Positions 8,675 to 18,466 of a DNA stretch of 64,000 nt are shown here, one piece after another; within the stretch, counting starts at the first letter, position 1; every line of letters starts with the position of its first letter. The position numbers and the translations under genes are program-made. The stretch covers positions 674,496 through 738,495 of the forward strand of contig NZ_VFPD01000002.1 in assembly GCF_006716485.1 (NCBI RefSeq), written 5' to 3'. This DNA is from Chryseobacterium aquifrigidense (GTDB lineage: Bacteria > Bacteroidota > Bacteroidia > Flavobacteriales > Weeksellaceae). The notes under the pieces are model-generated. The model was not told where the DNA came from. It made no database searches and saw nothing but the letters and a program-made list of their open reading frames with translations.

Positions 8675-8802
8675 GTATTGTACTTTCTGTAATGATAAAA
8701 AGTCTTCATGGGTTTTGTCTTAATAATACACATGATCCATTCGGGGATCTTAAAGAGTCTGTGGACTAGGTTAATAATCTGATATTAGCAGCGCTTTTCG
8801 TG

Positions 8803-8816
8803 GTGACATATGTCAC
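8803..8816. promoter_or_regulatory. 14-bp perfect dyad, possible Crp/Fnr-type operator
   Basis: GTGACATATGTCAC is its own reverse complement. It lies 34 bp before the receptor -7 box, a place suited to an activator or repressor. The half-site TGAC resembles Crp/Fnr-family sites, which is an inference from form only. Confidence 0.4.
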
Positions 8817-8849
8817 ATCTGTTTATTTATTTAGAATTAATAAAAATAA

Positions 8850-8857
8850 TAATTTTG
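8850..8857 (+). promoter_or_regulatory. Promoter -7 box of the TonB receptor gene
   Basis: TAATTTTG matches TAnnTTTG, 14 bp before the Met of the signal peptide. It argues against the longer open frame that starts upstream of it. Confidence 0.5.
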
Positions 8858-8871
8858 CCAAAAATTATCAG

Positions 8872-11127
8872 ATGAATAAAGTAGTATCCTTTTCTCTGCT
8901 TGTATTGGGTGGGGTTATGGCCAATGCGCAGAATGTGAATGATTCAGTTAAACACAAAAAAATTGAAGAAGTAGAACTATTTGGTGAGAAAAAGAAACAG
9001 CCGCAAGGCCTGGACGCAATCACCAGATTGCCATTGAAGACCAGAGATCAGATTCAGAGTATTTCTGTAATTTCCCATAAAGCTATTGAAGAATTAGGAG
9101 CACTAACGGTTACCGATGTTGCCAAAAACGTTCCGGGGGTAACCTTATTTTCAAGCTATGGAGGAGGAAACGAAAGTATGTCCATCAGAGGATATCGTGG
9201 AGTTCCGGTACTGAAAAACGGAGTTCAGCTGGATTCAGACTTCCGTACTGCAGGGATGATTACGGATATGCAGGGAGTAGAAAGTATTCAGGTGATCAAA
9301 GGATCTGCAGCTATCGGCCAGGGGATCGGAAATGGTTTAGGATCTGCAGGAGGAGTAATTAATGTGGTAACAAAAAGACCTCAGTTTATTGATCAGACTA
9401 ACGTTGGATTCCGTTACGGAAGCTGGGACTTTTACAGACCTACAGTAGATTTCCAGAGAGTCCTGGATTCTCAGGGAAAAGTAGCCGTGAGATTCAACGG
9501 AGCATACCAAAATAATAATTCATTCAGAAGCCATGTACAGGGCGAAAGAATTTATGTGAATCCATCTGTTGCTTTCCGACCGGATGATAAAACAATAATC
9601 AATGTGGAAATGGATTATCTTCATGATAAAAGAACACCGGACAGAGGGACAATCAATGTTGCTCCCGGAACTGTTGAAGCATTGTATCACATGCCGAAAG
9701 GAAAGTTTTTAGGATATACATCTGATTATTCAAAGACAGAGACATTCAACTTTGCGACTACCATCGTACGTAACCTTACAGACAAATTAAAAGTGAGAGC
9801 TGCTTTCGTTAATTCCGTAAGCAATACAGATTCTGAAGCTTCATCAGTATCATTACCGGCTGGTGAAACCAACTATAATATCAGACAGCGTACCATTGGA
9901 AAATCACAGGGAGAAGATATCAACAAAGTATTACAGCTGGACTTCATCGGAGAGCAAATAAAGACAGGATTTATCAATCATACTTTCCAGGTGGGTTTTG
10001 ACTGGAGAGAAACAGAAACTTCATCCACAACTTACGGAGCTTATAAAAATTCAATTGCACCTGAAAATTTAATTACAGCGCGTGATACAAAAATTGATAA
10101 TATAACTTATGCAGCCAATCCGCTTGATATTTTTGACGTAGTGAACGGAAGTATTCCCAATCAACTTCCGGTAAATGTCATCTATAAAAACCTGGGAAGA
10201 TCAAATGCTGTGTTGACACCAAGTATCGGAGCAATGGCTCAGGATGTAATGTCTATCGGGAAATATGTAAAAGCTCATTTGGGACTTCGTTACAGCAGAC
10301 TGAACGGATCCACCAATGAATCTGTAGATACATGGAATCCTAATTTCGGATTGATTGTTTCTCCACTTCCCAATGTTAATGTATTTGGATCATATACTAC
10401 AACAACCTCTTTAAGATCTTCCAACAACTTTCTTTTAGACGGTGGAAGAGTAGGCCCGTCGATGACCAAACAATGGGAAGGAGGAATTAAATCAGACTGG
10501 TTCAATGAGCGTTTAAGATTTAATGTTACAGTATTTGATATTAAAACAGATCACCTGTCTTTCACTATTCTGGATGAGAACTATAATCCCGTTGTCATCA
10601 ATAAACAAACGATGTACGGCCTTGCAGGAAATCTTAGAAGAAAAGGTGTGGAAGTAGAATTGATCGGAAGAATTCTTCCCAACCTTCAGGTGATGTCAGG
10701 ATGGGCTTATCTTGACGCCCAATACCAGGACAGTCCTGCTTATATGAACGGATCCGCACCAATGAATGCTCCTAAACATACTGCAAACGGATGGCTGAAT
10801 TATAAATTCAATACAGGTACTTTATCAGGACTTGATGTAGGGGCAGGAATTTATTACGTAGGAAAAAGACCGGTTGACGAATGGACCCAGAAAACATTTA
10901 CAGCGGGACACCTGAACAGTGTGAAGCCCGGAGACAAACCTTTCGATATGCCGGAATATACTACAGTAGATGCCCAGGCAGGGTATACCCTGAAAAATGG
11001 AATGGGAATAAGAGTATTCTTTAATAATATTTTTGATAGTGTAGGTTACAGTTCCTATTTCAGAGGAGGATATATTGATCAGATCCAGCCAAGAAACTTT
11101 GCTGTACAGGTAAACTATAAATTCTAA
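8872..11127 (+). CDS. TonB-dependent siderophore receptor
   Basis: An outer-membrane receptor of 751 residues. A Sec signal peptide (VVSFSLLVLGGVMANAQ) is followed by a TonB-box-like stretch (KIEEVELFG), a plug domain (QIQSISVISHKAIEELG ... SMSIRGYRG ... VQLDSDFR ... GGVINVVTKRP) and a 22-strand-type barrel ending in the aromatic C-terminus VNYKF. The SIRGY and INVVTKRP signatures are those of siderophore receptors rather than of SusC carbohydrate receptors. A small lipoprotein follows 11 bp later and a low-affinity iron permease homologue next, so an iron role is likely; the ligand is unknown. Confidence 0.88.
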   Translation: MNKVVSFSLLVLGGVMANAQNVNDSVKHKKIEEVELFGEKKKQPQGLDAITRLPLKTRDQIQSISVISHKAIEELGALTVTDVAKNVPGVTLFSSYGGGNESMSIRGYRGVPVLKNGVQLDSDFRTAGMITDMQGVESIQVIKGSAAIGQGIGNGLGSAGGVINVVTKRPQFIDQTNVGFRYGSWDFYRPTVDFQRVLDSQGKVAVRFNGAYQNNNSFRSHVQGERIYVNPSVAFRPDDKTIINVEMDYLHDKRTPDRGTINVAPGTVEALYHMPKGKFLGYTSDYSKTETFNFATTIVRNLTDKLKVRAAFVNSVSNTDSEASSVSLPAGETNYNIRQRTIGKSQGEDINKVLQLDFIGEQIKTGFINHTFQVGFDWRETETSSTTYGAYKNSIAPENLITARDTKIDNITYAANPLDIFDVVNGSIPNQLPVNVIYKNLGRSNAVLTPSIGAMAQDVMSIGKYVKAHLGLRYSRLNGSTNESVDTWNPNFGLIVSPLPNVNVFGSYTTTTSLRSSNNFLLDGGRVGPSMTKQWEGGIKSDWFNERLRFNVTVFDIKTDHLSFTILDENYNPVVINKQTMYGLAGNLRRKGVEVELIGRILPNLQVMSGWAYLDAQYQDSPAYMNGSAPMNAPKHTANGWLNYKFNTGTLSGLDVGAGIYYVGKRPVDEWTQKTFTAGHLNSVKPGDKPFDMPEYTTVDAQAGYTLKNGMGIRVFFNNIFDSVGYSSYFRGGYIDQIQPRNFAVQVNYKF

Positions 11128-11138
11128 CATAAAAAAAT

Positions 11139-11426
11139 ATGAAAATTACCAGAACAGTATTCTTATTATTAATGGCTATAGTCGGCTTAACCTCATGTTC
11201 CGAGGAACATTTGTCTGAAGAAGAACTGAAAACAGCAAGGGAAAATATTGAAAAACATTATAAAAATCCTACAAGTATGTATTCCTGGGGTAACATTTCA
11301 CCCTGGAAGGAACATTGGAATAATACATCTTATCCAAAAGTTTTTTCACCTCCTCAAATCGGAAAAAGTATCATAGGAGAAGAAAAGCAAAACCTGGAAT
11401 ACCGCTTCTCAGGAAAAGACAGATAA
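11139..11426 (+). CDS. Small lipoprotein downstream of the siderophore receptor
   Basis: A 95-residue protein with a lipobox signal peptide (LLLMAIVGLTSC, Cys20 as the lipidated residue). The mature part is charged, rich in Glu and aromatic residues, and has no family I recognise. The 11-bp gap after the receptor gene suggests co-transcription and a role as a receptor accessory or surface lipoprotein. A strong terminator follows. Confidence 0.7.
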   Translation: MKITRTVFLLLMAIVGLTSCSEEHLSEEELKTARENIEKHYKNPTSMYSWGNISPWKEHWNNTSYPKVFSPPQIGKSIIGEEKQNLEYRFSGKDR

Positions 11427-11460
11427 CATAGTAACAATCATTCATATCAATTTTAATTAG

Positions 11461-11505
11461 AAAACATTAAGACAGAACTTCTGTTTTAATGTTTTTTTTT
11501 TTTTT
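11461..11505 (+). terminator. Terminator with a 14-T tract
   Basis: A long stem (AAAACATTAA-ACAGAA paired with TTCTGT-TTAATGTTTT) is followed by 14 consecutive T. It ends the receptor-lipoprotein unit; its T tract reaches to within about 25 bp of the next gene's presumed -7 box. Confidence 0.8.
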
Positions 11506-11559
11506 GCCAGTGGCATTCCTGATTGCTGTTAATTTTATACATTTAATCAATCATATAAA

Positions 11560-12063
11560 ATGACGGTCATGGGAAAAAAGAACCATAGCTTTTTTGAAAA
11601 ATTTTCAAACTGGGCTGTAAAATTTACAGGAAGTCCCTATGCTTTTATGGGAGCTTTTATTATTGTAGTAATATGGGCGGTAACCGGACCTTTTTTTAAT
11701 TATTCTGAAACCTGGCAACTGGTGATCAATACCGGAACTACAATCATTACTTTTCTGATGGTATTCCTGATTCAGAAAGCCCAGAACAAAGACTCCAAAG
11801 CTATACAGATTAAACTGAATGAGCTTATTGCAGCTCACGAAAAAGCAAGCAATCGTATTGTGGATATTGAAGATCTTACGGAAGAGGAACTTGACCAGCT
11901 TCATGTTTATTATGAAAAACTGGGCCATCTCGCCAAAAAGGATGCAGATATTCATACTTCCCATTCTATTGATGCTGCAGAAAGAAACCATGATTATAAA
12001 TTTGAATTCTTTAAAAGAAAACATGAAGAATGGATGCAGAAAAAAGAACAAAAAAAGGATTGA
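11560..12063 (+). CDS. Low-affinity iron permease family protein
   Basis: A 167-residue membrane protein. Two transmembrane segments (about 29-46 and 57-77) enclose the family motif TGPFFNYSETWQLVINTGTT, followed by a long cytoplasmic helix with charged residues. This is the short bacterial form of the FET4-like family (Iron_permease); transport of iron is inferred from the family. A second Met three codons in is an equally good start. Its place after a siderophore receptor supports an iron role. Confidence 0.8.
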   Translation: MTVMGKKNHSFFEKFSNWAVKFTGSPYAFMGAFIIVVIWAVTGPFFNYSETWQLVINTGTTIITFLMVFLIQKAQNKDSKAIQIKLNELIAAHEKASNRIVDIEDLTEEELDQLHVYYEKLGHLAKKDADIHTSHSIDAAERNHDYKFEFFKRKHEEWMQKKEQKKD

Positions 12064-12207
12064 TTAATAATTTTTCATAATATTTTAAATATTATGTTTT
12101 TTTTTATAATAGACGATGGAAGTTTTAGGTATTTTGGGTGGTTTTTTGATTTTTAATCTTGTTTTTAGTATTTTTTTTGATAAATATCTACATTTATTGA
12201 AAAAAAT

Positions 12208-14412
12208 ATGAAAATAAAATTATTTTGCTTGCCGGTATTTCTATTATCAATATCAGCAAATGCCCAGTGGAGCAGAGGGATGCCCCAACAGAAAATTATA
12301 AAAAAGAGTGATCATTCTGTTTATTACCGACTTGATATTGATCAGATAAGAACACAGCTGCTAAGAGCTCCTAAAATGGGTGAAGGCTCTCCCATTAACA
12401 TCAATATACCTACTCTCGACGGAAAAATTGAGAAATTCACAGTCAGCAGTTTTCCGGTAATGGATGAAACTCTGGCTAATAAGTACCAGCTGGGTTCCTA
12501 TGTTGGGATCGGAGTGGATGATCCAACCAAATATATCAGGTTCAGTATTGCTCCTAATGATTTTCAGTCTATGATCATAGGTGCCGACGGTCAATATGAA
12601 TTTATAGAACCGGCAACATCTGATAAGTCCTATTATTCCGTACATGGAAAAACTAATAAAAACGGACAAGCATTTACATGTTCTACAAAGGAAGATAAAG
12701 AATCTGTTGCTAATCTTCAAAAAATGAAAAACGCAGGTATTGCAGCAAAATCTGGTAATAAAACTTTTCATAACTTAAAGTTAGCTATGTCAGTGACAGG
12801 TGAATACACTTCCTATTTTGGAGGTGTTTCTGGTGCGCTTACTCAGATTAATGCCACTTTATCAAGGGTAAATGGGGTATTTGAAAAGGAATTTAATGTT
12901 CATGTCAGTGCAATCAATGCTCCAGGCCTGATCTTTACCAATCCTGCTAATGATCCCTACAGTACATCTGACTATAAATGTAAGTGGAATTATGAGCTGA
13001 TGAATGCATTGCATGGAGGAGCTTACGGTGTTACAGATACCGATTTTGATATAGGACACTTGTTCGGAGCTTCAGGTGGCGGTGGAAATGCAGGCTGTAT
13101 CGGTTGTATTGGAAGTAATGATACATCTACAAGTATTGATTCTTCTTGTAATAACTTGCCAACTCCGGATAACTACAAAGGAAGCGGTTATACTTCTCCT
13201 GCAGATGGTATACCACAGGGAGATAACTTCGACATAGATTATGTAGCTCATGAAATGGGACATCAATTGGGAGATAATCATACCTATAGTTTTAATGAAG
13301 GAACAGGCGTTTGTGTGGAGCCAGGATCGGGATCTACCATTATGGGCTATGCCGGAATTACAGGCACTAATACAGATGTTCAGCAACATTCTGATGCCTA
13401 TTTCCATAGTGTAAGCATTGACCAGGTGCAGACTAATCTTGACGCAGTAACTGTTGACGTGGAAACACCTATCACCAATAATCCACCGGTTGTAACCGCA
13501 ATGAATACTATTTATACTATTCCGAAATCTACAGCATTTGTACTGACAGCATCAGCAACAGATCCGGACGGAGATGCTCTGACCTACTGCTGGGAACAGG
13601 TGAATTCAAGTAATTTGACCAATGGAGTAACCAAAATGAATATCGGAAATACAAGTTCAGGAGCAAGCTTCAGATCCTGGATACCTACCGCAAGTCCTAC
13701 CAGATATTTCCCTAAGCTGGAAACCGTATTGGGAGGAGCTGTAAAAAATACAGCTGATTTTGAAGCAGCAAGTACAGTAGCTAGAACTACAAACTTCCGT
13801 GTGACGGTAAGAGATAACAAACCAGGAGGACAGGCCCAGACTGCATATGCTACCCAGACTGTGGTGGTGGGATCTGCGGCCGCATTCACTGTCAATACAA
13901 CATCATTAACACCTAATGCCAATTCTGCAATAGCATGGACCGTTTCCGGAACAACAGCTTCTCCATATAATGTAACTAATGTAAAAATTGATTATACAGA
14001 AGATGCCGGGGCCACGTGGAACGATCTGGCTGCATCAGTTCCAAATAACGGATCGGCTAATGTTTTCATCCCCGCTTCTTTAGCAGGAAAAACAATTCAC
14101 CTGAGAGTTTCTGCCATTGGAAACGTTTTCTATGCTGTGAAGAAGGCTGTTGTATCAAGTTTGCTGGCAGTTTCTGAAGCTGGAAATGCGAAATCTGTTA
14201 AGATTTATCCAAACCCTGCAGAAGATGTCCTGAATGTAATGAATGTTTCTTCCAATGCATCTTATGAAATTTTCAATGCTCCGGGACAGATCATTGCAAA
14301 AGGAACAATAGGAGAAGGTAAGATTAATGTAAGAACTCTTGTGAAAGGAATCTACTTTATTACCATTACCAATAAAGAAGAAAAGAGTACCACAAAGTTT
14401 GTAAAAAAATAA
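12208..14412 (+). CDS. Secreted reprolysin-like zinc metalloprotease with T9SS sorting domain
   Basis: A 734-residue exported protease. After the signal peptide (LFCLPVFLLSISANAQ) comes a propeptide of about 170 residues, then a metzincin-type catalytic domain with HEMGHQLGDNH at 348-358 (three zinc histidines and the catalytic Glu) and a Met-turn candidate STIMGYAG. Fibronectin/cadherin-like domains follow (about 430-640). The last 75 residues (VKIYPNPAEDVLNV ... FVKK) form a type A C-terminal sorting domain for type IX secretion, so the enzyme should reach the surface or medium. It is a single-gene unit ending in a strong terminator. Confidence 0.9.
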   Translation: MKIKLFCLPVFLLSISANAQWSRGMPQQKIIKKSDHSVYYRLDIDQIRTQLLRAPKMGEGSPININIPTLDGKIEKFTVSSFPVMDETLANKYQLGSYVGIGVDDPTKYIRFSIAPNDFQSMIIGADGQYEFIEPATSDKSYYSVHGKTNKNGQAFTCSTKEDKESVANLQKMKNAGIAAKSGNKTFHNLKLAMSVTGEYTSYFGGVSGALTQINATLSRVNGVFEKEFNVHVSAINAPGLIFTNPANDPYSTSDYKCKWNYELMNALHGGAYGVTDTDFDIGHLFGASGGGGNAGCIGCIGSNDTSTSIDSSCNNLPTPDNYKGSGYTSPADGIPQGDNFDIDYVAHEMGHQLGDNHTYSFNEGTGVCVEPGSGSTIMGYAGITGTNTDVQQHSDAYFHSVSIDQVQTNLDAVTVDVETPITNNPPVVTAMNTIYTIPKSTAFVLTASATDPDGDALTYCWEQVNSSNLTNGVTKMNIGNTSSGASFRSWIPTASPTRYFPKLETVLGGAVKNTADFEAASTVARTTNFRVTVRDNKPGGQAQTAYATQTVVVGSAAAFTVNTTSLTPNANSAIAWTVSGTTASPYNVTNVKIDYTEDAGATWNDLAASVPNNGSANVFIPASLAGKTIHLRVSAIGNVFYAVKKAVVSSLLAVSEAGNAKSVKIYPNPAEDVLNVMNVSSNASYEIFNAPGQIIAKGTIGEGKINVRTLVKGIYFITITNKEEKSTTKFVKK

Positions 14413-14428
14413 TCCGGTTAACAATCAA

Positions 14429-14461
14429 AAAAAAACCTCTGAGTCATCAGAGGTTTTTTTT
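14429..14461. terminator. Bidirectional terminator
   Basis: The stem AAAACCTCTGA / TCAGAGGTTTT with a GTCA loop is flanked by A and T runs on both sides, serving the convergent protease and 906-residue protein genes. Confidence 0.85.
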
Positions 14462-14471
14462 ATGGTTTGTA

Positions 14472-17192
14472 TTATCTCATGAAATAATTGAAGTAACTAC
14501 AGCTTCCCATCAGGTTTTTCGTTGTTTCAGTATCGGAATACTGAGCTTTCAACTGAGCAAAATAGGTTCTGTACTTCTGGTTTTTAATATTATCCATTTC
14601 CTTTTGGCGGGCATCTTCTTTTTCAGACCACTTCGGATCAGAATAATCAAAATCTTTAGGCGCTTTGGCTTCGTACTGGTAATATTTACCCTGTTCAGCA
14701 CTTGCCATCTGGAATAGGATTCTTGCTTTTTCTTCTTTATTATTGGAAATCTTAAGTGCCTTTTGATAATAATTGATGGACAGGTCAAAATTATCAGGTT
14801 CAATATAAGATGTATCAAGGAAGTTTTTATAATAATATTTGTAAGGATTCTTTCTGTCTGTATTCCAGAAATCATATTTACCTCCGTTGCTGTTGTCGAT
14901 ATCCATAACAAATAATTCGCGGTAATATCCTAAAATGGAAGTATTGTACAATAAATTTCCGATAAGCTGATTGGCTTTTGCTGCTTTTTCACCCGTACCG
15001 TTTCCGATCTTTTTCAGCTGAATCAAAGCATCTGCCAGCTCAAGTTTATCCATGCTTGTTTTAATGAAAGGGAAATCAGCATAGTTTTCGGCTTTCATAC
15101 TTTCGGTATCAGGACTTCCAAAACTTTCCCATACGTTATGCCCGAATACAAGATTTGAAATATTTTTAAAACCGTTGTATTCTGCAGGAGCATATTGTTT
15201 TGGAGTGATGGTTTGGCCACTTTTTTCTGTCCATTCATAATTTTGTCTTGGAATACCTGCAAAGCTTTTTGCCTTTTCATAATAAGATTTTGCCTTTTCA
15301 AAATCGGCAAGTCTCATCGCTCTGTCTCCATAAATGGTATTGAAGAAAGCATCAATATTACCTACACTATCCATATTTTTGGCGATGATCTGCTGCTCAA
15401 ACTGGGTTTTATTTGACTTTCTGTAAAACTCTTCCACGCTTTTTACCAGACTTGAGTTCGGGTTATATTGGAGATCAGAAAGTTTATTGTTCATCAGGAA
15501 TGATTTTCCGTCCTCACCCTGAAGGAAGTAACGGTTTGCAATAACATCTTTAAGGAAATCTGCAGTAGAAGGTACTTCACCATAATAATCGAAATTATCA
15601 GTAGCAGCTGTATCTTTTTCTACTTTTTTCTCTACGAAGTATTCTGCATAGTCTTTCATCAGATGATCTTCATACTCTGCATCAATTTTCGGCTGGGAAA
15701 CAATATCATTCAGAACCTTCATTCTTTTGATCTCTTCAAGATATTCCGGATTGGTGGTTTTGATGTCATTCAGAATTTCAGAGCTTTGTTTATAGTCTTT
15801 CTTTAAAAACTTAAGATAGGCATCTGCAATCTGCCAGTACTCATCTTTAGACTTTTCTTTTGTTTTATCTGTGAATTTTTCCAGGTCATTAAGGAAATCC
15901 TGTGTCTTCTCATCGTAATAATACCCTGTTCTGTTGTAGAATGGAATTCTGTCCGGATTGCTGAACAGCTCATCATCACTTTGGTCAGCTTTAGCACTAT
16001 CACCTGTTTTATCAGATTTGGAACCTCCGAAGAGATTTTTAAAGAACCTTACAATTTTCTGCCAGAAAGAAAGCTTTTCTTCTTTCACTTCAGTTTTGGT
16101 CTGATTTGCAGATGTATCTTTTGATGTGTTATCCGATGAATTTTCTTTCGTAGTTGCTTTTTGAGCGTCTGAAGTATAGTAATAAGTAGGCAGGTAGCTT
16201 CTTTCAAGTTCATTGATACTTCTGGCAGCCATTACCTTCAGAATTTCAGAATCAGGATCAATTTCATACATCTTTTCCATCATCGGAATAGGATTGTTGA
16301 AGTCCTCATATCCTAAAAGGAAATAAGCCATATTCTTTTCATCATTGGTGTTGGCTCTTTTCAGAATATTGCTGAAAGAAGCGGTGTCCGAAAGCTTCAT
16401 CGAAACAAATGCAGATTCCTTGCGGTCTTTGCTGTTCATGAATACCTGAAAGAAGTTCCAGTTGGCATCACTGTTCATTTCCAGTCCTCTCTGTGCTCCT
16501 GCCAGCTGATCCAGAGACATAAAGTAGACCGTACCTTTCAATTTGATGGGCGCTACATATGTTTTGAAAGCCTGTACCGCAGAATCGTAATTTCTTGTAT
16601 AATGATTCAGACGTACCAGCTGATATCCGTAACGCTGTTTGATTTCAGGATTTCTCGCCGCATTGTACAGAGAGGTTAAAGCAGCGATCGTTTTATTGTA
16701 ATCAAGAGCTGTAGCATTTTTTCTGCTGGCATCCCTGTCGTAATAGAATGAGTTTTCACTTTCTATATAATTGATGCTCATAAAAGGCTCGAGATATTTG
16801 GCTTCAATCAAATAATCAATGCCTTCTTTATATTTCTGGTAAAAGCCTGTGCCCAGTTTTTGTAAAAGAGGGTTGGAAGGGTTTCCGTTCTTTAAAGCAT
16901 TCAGATCGTTCATGCTTACCTTATACACCAGATTCTGGGTTTCGGCATAACTGAGTTGATTGTTAAAGAACTTTTTCCATGTTTCCACATTGTCATCAGG
17001 AATCAGTGCTGAGTTATATCCTCCATAAAATCTGCTGGAGTAATTATGCAGAAAAGGAAGGTAAGCCTTATCCTTGATGATGGTTTGCGTAAAAAGGTTG
17101 AAGTAATCATAATCAGGATCTGACCACGCGCAGGCATCAGATTGCGTATAGAAAAGTGATACAACCGCAAGTGAAAGAATGTACTTTTTCAT
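14472..17192 (-). CDS. Large exported alpha-helical repeat protein, function unknown
   Basis: A 906-residue protein with a signal peptide (ILSLAVVSLFYTQSDA), predicted to be periplasmic. The mature N-terminus CAWSDPDYDYFNLF is distinctive. Helical segments suggest tetratricopeptide-like solenoids at about 180-330, 430-500 and 620-660 (for example FEKAKSYYEKAKSFAG and FDLSINYYQKALKISN). A low-complexity Ser/Thr/Lys/Asp linker at about 345-405 contains an amphipathic WQKIVRFFKNLFGG segment, with another acidic stretch after it. I do not recognise the family. It lies 73 bp upstream of a lipoprotein gene on the same strand, likely a pair. Confidence 0.65.
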   Translation of the reverse strand: MKKYILSLAVVSLFYTQSDACAWSDPDYDYFNLFTQTIIKDKAYLPFLHNYSSRFYGGYNSALIPDDNVETWKKFFNNQLSYAETQNLVYKVSMNDLNALKNGNPSNPLLQKLGTGFYQKYKEGIDYLIEAKYLEPFMSINYIESENSFYYDRDASRKNATALDYNKTIAALTSLYNAARNPEIKQRYGYQLVRLNHYTRNYDSAVQAFKTYVAPIKLKGTVYFMSLDQLAGAQRGLEMNSDANWNFFQVFMNSKDRKESAFVSMKLSDTASFSNILKRANTNDEKNMAYFLLGYEDFNNPIPMMEKMYEIDPDSEILKVMAARSINELERSYLPTYYYTSDAQKATTKENSSDNTSKDTSANQTKTEVKEEKLSFWQKIVRFFKNLFGGSKSDKTGDSAKADQSDDELFSNPDRIPFYNRTGYYYDEKTQDFLNDLEKFTDKTKEKSKDEYWQIADAYLKFLKKDYKQSSEILNDIKTTNPEYLEEIKRMKVLNDIVSQPKIDAEYEDHLMKDYAEYFVEKKVEKDTAATDNFDYYGEVPSTADFLKDVIANRYFLQGEDGKSFLMNNKLSDLQYNPNSSLVKSVEEFYRKSNKTQFEQQIIAKNMDSVGNIDAFFNTIYGDRAMRLADFEKAKSYYEKAKSFAGIPRQNYEWTEKSGQTITPKQYAPAEYNGFKNISNLVFGHNVWESFGSPDTESMKAENYADFPFIKTSMDKLELADALIQLKKIGNGTGEKAAKANQLIGNLLYNTSILGYYRELFVMDIDNSNGGKYDFWNTDRKNPYKYYYKNFLDTSYIEPDNFDLSINYYQKALKISNNKEEKARILFQMASAEQGKYYQYEAKAPKDFDYSDPKWSEKEDARQKEMDNIKNQKYRTYFAQLKAQYSDTETTKNLMGSCSYFNYFMR

Positions 17193-17265
17193 AGGGTGTG
17201 CAGTGTTTTTTTAGTTTTAATAGTGTGTGATATAGTGTTCTGGCAGGTATGTCTGTCTCAGGAGA

Positions 17266-18243
17266 TTAAAATTTCCTGTCTGACACAAATTTACTATCTA
17301 ATTGATAATAAATGATATTAAAATACGGGATTTTTTTCTGTAAAAACCCGATAACATCATTAAGTTGTTCTTCGGATATTTCCTCTGTCTTTATTTTGAA
17401 CCCTTTATTCAAATAACTTCCGAAGTAGAAACCGTCTTTCATTACTTCAATCTCCTGATCAGATATTTTTCTAAAATCAGGGTTTTCGAGATCTCTTTTG
17501 GATAATGCATTAATCAGTTTATGTTTACCCAAATGATTGGTAACGATTCCCCAGGAATAAATCGGAAGGGCAACTTCAATATTTTTGATAGGATAGTCTT
17601 CTATTTTCGAAAGGTAGCTTTTCAGAATATTCACATCCAGAATAGAATTTTTATCAGAATTTTCAAGAGGTGACGAAGTAGAGTAGCACATGAGATATAC
17701 TTTTCCAACAGGAGGAATTCCGGTCTGTTTTTTATCTTTCACCTGATGAAGACGGAGAGTACAGGTGATGTCTTTTCCGGAAATTCTTTTGAGTTCTTTC
17801 AGAAATTTAAAATAATCATTTCGTGTTCCGGCGGTCCAGTCACAGTCGATCTGAATTTCATTACTGGTTTTCAGGTGATATTCTTTTGCTTTCTTTTGAG
17901 TTAAAAGATGAATGCTTTCAGCCAGAAATTTAATCTCATCAGCAGAAATACCTAACAATGTCTGGTTGGTGATGAAAACAGTAGGAACAATCTGTTTGTC
18001 TGTCTGAAAACTCTGGTCTTTGGTAATCACGGCTACCGGCTGAAATTTTCCGTTTACTTTATCCACATCAAAGAATCTGGTGTATAAATTGGGGCCTGTT
18101 GCTTTATCCAGTGCTTTCTTTTCTTCAGGGTCCAGCTTCAGTTTGGTTTTCCAGTAATAGAAAGTATAAGGATGGTTCTCTTTCCCGTTGCATGATAGAA
18201 TAAGAAAAAGCAGAAATAGAAATAAAATTTTTAAATGTTTCAT
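17266..18243 (-). CDS. Lipoprotein of unknown function, barrel-like
   Basis: A 325-residue protein with a lipobox (LFLLFLILSC, Cys19). The mature part contains IQIDCDWTAGTRNDYFKFL, then a strand-helix alternation (CTLRLHQ, VYLMCYSTSS, IEVALPIYSWG) that resembles a TIM-barrel glycosidase-like fold such as DUF3142; this is an inference from pattern, not a recognised family. It is upstream of the 906-residue gene in transcription order (73-bp gap), and the two probably act together at the envelope. Confidence 0.55.
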   Translation of the reverse strand: MKHLKILFLFLLFLILSCNGKENHPYTFYYWKTKLKLDPEEKKALDKATGPNLYTRFFDVDKVNGKFQPVAVITKDQSFQTDKQIVPTVFITNQTLLGISADEIKFLAESIHLLTQKKAKEYHLKTSNEIQIDCDWTAGTRNDYFKFLKELKRISGKDITCTLRLHQVKDKKQTGIPPVGKVYLMCYSTSSPLENSDKNSILDVNILKSYLSKIEDYPIKNIEVALPIYSWGIVTNHLGKHKLINALSKRDLENPDFRKISDQEIEVMKDGFYFGSYLNKGFKIKTEEISEEQLNDVIGFLQKKIPYFNIIYYQLDSKFVSDRKF

Positions 18244-18403
18244 TGGTGTAAATCACCCTTCAAAATTAATGATATTTTGGCAGAATATAAACCGTAAAAT
18301 CCCGGTGATTGAAGAATAAAAGCCGATGATGAAGGTGAGTTCTTACAAATGTATAAAGTTTTTGCTGACGAGAAATTACATTAATAACTGTTTTGTAATC
18401 ATA

Positions 18404-18450
18404 GGGTGGTTTTCCACAACAAGAAAACCACCCCAAATGGAGTGGCTTTC
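18404..18450 (-). terminator. Overlapping hairpins after the 140-residue exported protein gene
   Basis: A perfect 11-bp stem (GGGTGGTTTTC / GAAAACCACCC) shares an arm with a second hairpin (AAAACCACCCC with GGAGTGGCTTT). The second has a T-rich end on the minus strand and probably terminates the gene to its right. Confidence 0.55.
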
Positions 18451-18466
18451 TCTATATATCATTTTA

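Larger units (their letters stand above)
8547..8871. other. rpsJ / TonB receptor intergenic region
   Basis: 325 bp holding two tandem terminators after rpsJ, then about 130 bp without recognisable content, a 14-bp perfect dyad and a -7 box in front of the receptor gene. A short open frame across it has no coding character. Confidence 0.6.

Noticed and set aside
8530..8769. 79-codon frame after rpsJ
   Set aside because: It runs through two terminator hairpins and has no coding character.
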